Part shown: piece after piece, positions 5,773-6,563 of the stretch | Numbering within the stretch: position 1 is the first letter of the stretch | Layout of the letters: every line of letters starts with the position of its first letter | Assembly (NCBI GenBank): GCA_030039615.1 | Contig: JASHVF010000420.1 | Coordinates: forward strand, 1 to 6,563 | Source: Gammaproteobacteria bacterium | GTDB taxonomy: Bacteria; Pseudomonadota; Gammaproteobacteria; Steroidobacterales; Steroidobacteraceae | Direction of reading: 5' to 3' | Length of the DNA stretch: 6,563 nt | Notes under the pieces: model-generated | What the model was told of the DNA's origin: nothing | Seen by the model: the letters and a program-made list of their open reading frames with translations, nothing else | Database searches by the model: none | Made by a program: the position numbers and the translations under genes

Positions 5773-6563
5773 GGCGCGCTCGCCACGCGCGGCGCGGCGC
5801 GCGGGGCATGCTTGCGCAGGAAACGTCGCACCTCGTCCGCCTCGCGGGTGACGGTCATGGGAGGAAGCGCCGCGAGAAACACCCGGCCATAGCTCTTCTC
5901 GAGCATGCGCGGATCGCAGATGACGACTGCCCCGTAATCGTCCTCGCTGCGGATCAGACGCCCGGCACCCTGCTTCAGGGCCAGCACCGCCTCCGGCAGC
6001 TGGTAGTCGCGGAAGGCGTTGGCGCCCGTGGCATTCAGGTGCTCGATGCGGGCGCGCACCAGCGGATCGTCGGGTGATGCGAACGGCAGCTTCTCGATCA
6101 CCACCAGGCGCAGCGCCTCCCCCTTGACGTCGACGCCCTCCCAGAAGCTCGCCGTGCCGAGCAGCACGCCGTTGCCGTCGGCGCGAAACTCCTGCAGCAG
6201 CCGCTCACGCGGCGCCTCCCCCTGCACGAACAGGCGATGCGGCAGCGACTCGCCCCAGCGCGCGCGCAGCAGCGCCGCGCCCTGCGACAGCGCACGATGA
6301 CTCGTGAACAGCACGAACGCCCCACCGCCCGCGGCCTCGATCAATGGCAAGGCCGTATCGATCACCGCGGCCACGTAGGCCGGCGAGCCCGGCTGCGGCA
6401 ACGCCGGCGGCAGATACAGAAGGCTCTGCCGCTCATGATCGAAGGGGCTGTCGATGCGCAGCGTGGCGCACTCGGCGATGCCGAGCCGGCCGGTAAAGTG
6501 GCCGAATTCGTCCCCGAGCGACAGCGTCGCCGAGGTGAAGATCCACGCGCCGCGGCGCGACTC
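5769..6563 (-). CDS. yoaA: YoaA/DinG-family ATP-dependent DNA helicase, C-terminal part (5' end outside the window)
   Basis: The last 264 codons of a superfamily 2, XPD/Rad3-like helicase are visible; the reading frame is open to the window edge, so the start, Walker A/B motifs and any iron-sulfur cysteines are not seen. Visible helicase motifs, numbered from the edge, are TSATL (10-14), FVLFTSHRAL (83-92), GTASFWEGVDVKG (136-148) with LPF shortly after, and QGAGRLIR (198-205) followed by DDYG, all typical of the second RecA-like domain. Family members unwind DNA 5' to 3' with ATP in the cytoplasm and act in replication-linked repair; E. coli YoaA works with the polymerase clamp-loader subunit HolC. 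I prefer YoaA to DinG because yoaA lies beside tsaB in E. coli, as here. The stop codon overlaps the tsaB start by 4 bp (GTGA), suggesting co-transcription and coupled translation. Family assignment is strong; the choice between YoaA and DinG rests on context. Confidence 0.88.
   Translation of the reverse strand, partial: ESRRGAWIFTSATLSLGDEFGHFTGRLGIAECATLRIDSPFDHERQSLLYLPPALPQPGSPAYVAAVIDTALPLIEAAGGGAFVLFTSHRALSQGAALLRARWGESLPHRLFVQGEAPRERLLQEFRADGNGVLLGTASFWEGVDVKGEALRLVVIEKLPFASPDDPLVRARIEHLNATGANAFRDYQLPEAVLALKQGAGRLIRSEDDYGAVVICDPRMLEKSYGRVFLAALPPMTVTREADEVRRFLRKHAPRAAPRVASAP

Overview
This is a GC-rich stretch in which every supported gene lies on the minus strand, so transcription runs from high to low coordinates. 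In that direction the order is: 3' part of a YoaA/DinG-type helicase (window edge to 5769), tsaB (5772-5077), phoB (4988-4293), phoR (4265-2937), a PlcP-type metallophosphoesterase (2836-2015), an Agt-type family 4 glycosyltransferase (2018-921) and phoU (900-160). A short tail with a 13-bp tandem repeat array follows (1-78). The yoaA-tsaB neighbourhood, the PhoR type with two membrane segments, a PAS region and a kinase core, and the base composition all point to a high-GC gammaproteobacterium. The sequence does not let me name a genus.

Layout. yoaA and tsaB overlap by 4 bp (GTGA) and look co-transcribed. After the tsaB stop comes an 88-bp gap with a convincing PhoB-type promoter: two Pho half-sites 11 bp apart, then a TGTAAT -10 element 10 bp downstream. 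From there phoB, phoR, plcP, agt and phoU follow with gaps of 27 bp, 100 bp, a 4-bp overlap and 20 bp, as one probable operon. The 100-bp phoR-plcP gap is locally AT-rich and may hold a second promoter.

How the genes work together. PhoR/PhoB sense and respond to phosphate shortage, and PhoU is the usual brake on PhoR. The two genes between phoR and phoU match the pair known from phosphate-starved alpha-proteobacteria and marine bacteria. There, PlcP removes the phospho-headgroup from membrane phospholipids to give diacylglycerol and recover phosphate, and Agt glycosylates that diacylglycerol to a phosphorus-free replacement lipid. The window therefore reads as a self-contained phosphate-stress operon in which sensor, regulator, lipid-remodelling effectors and brake are transcribed together, with no pst transporter genes between phoR and phoU. 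Gene identities rest on motifs and overall likeness to remembered families. The lipid-remodelling role is an inference from family and context.

No RNA genes, CRISPR arrays, insertion sequences or phage genes were seen. No stretch longer than 300 bases lacks a gene.
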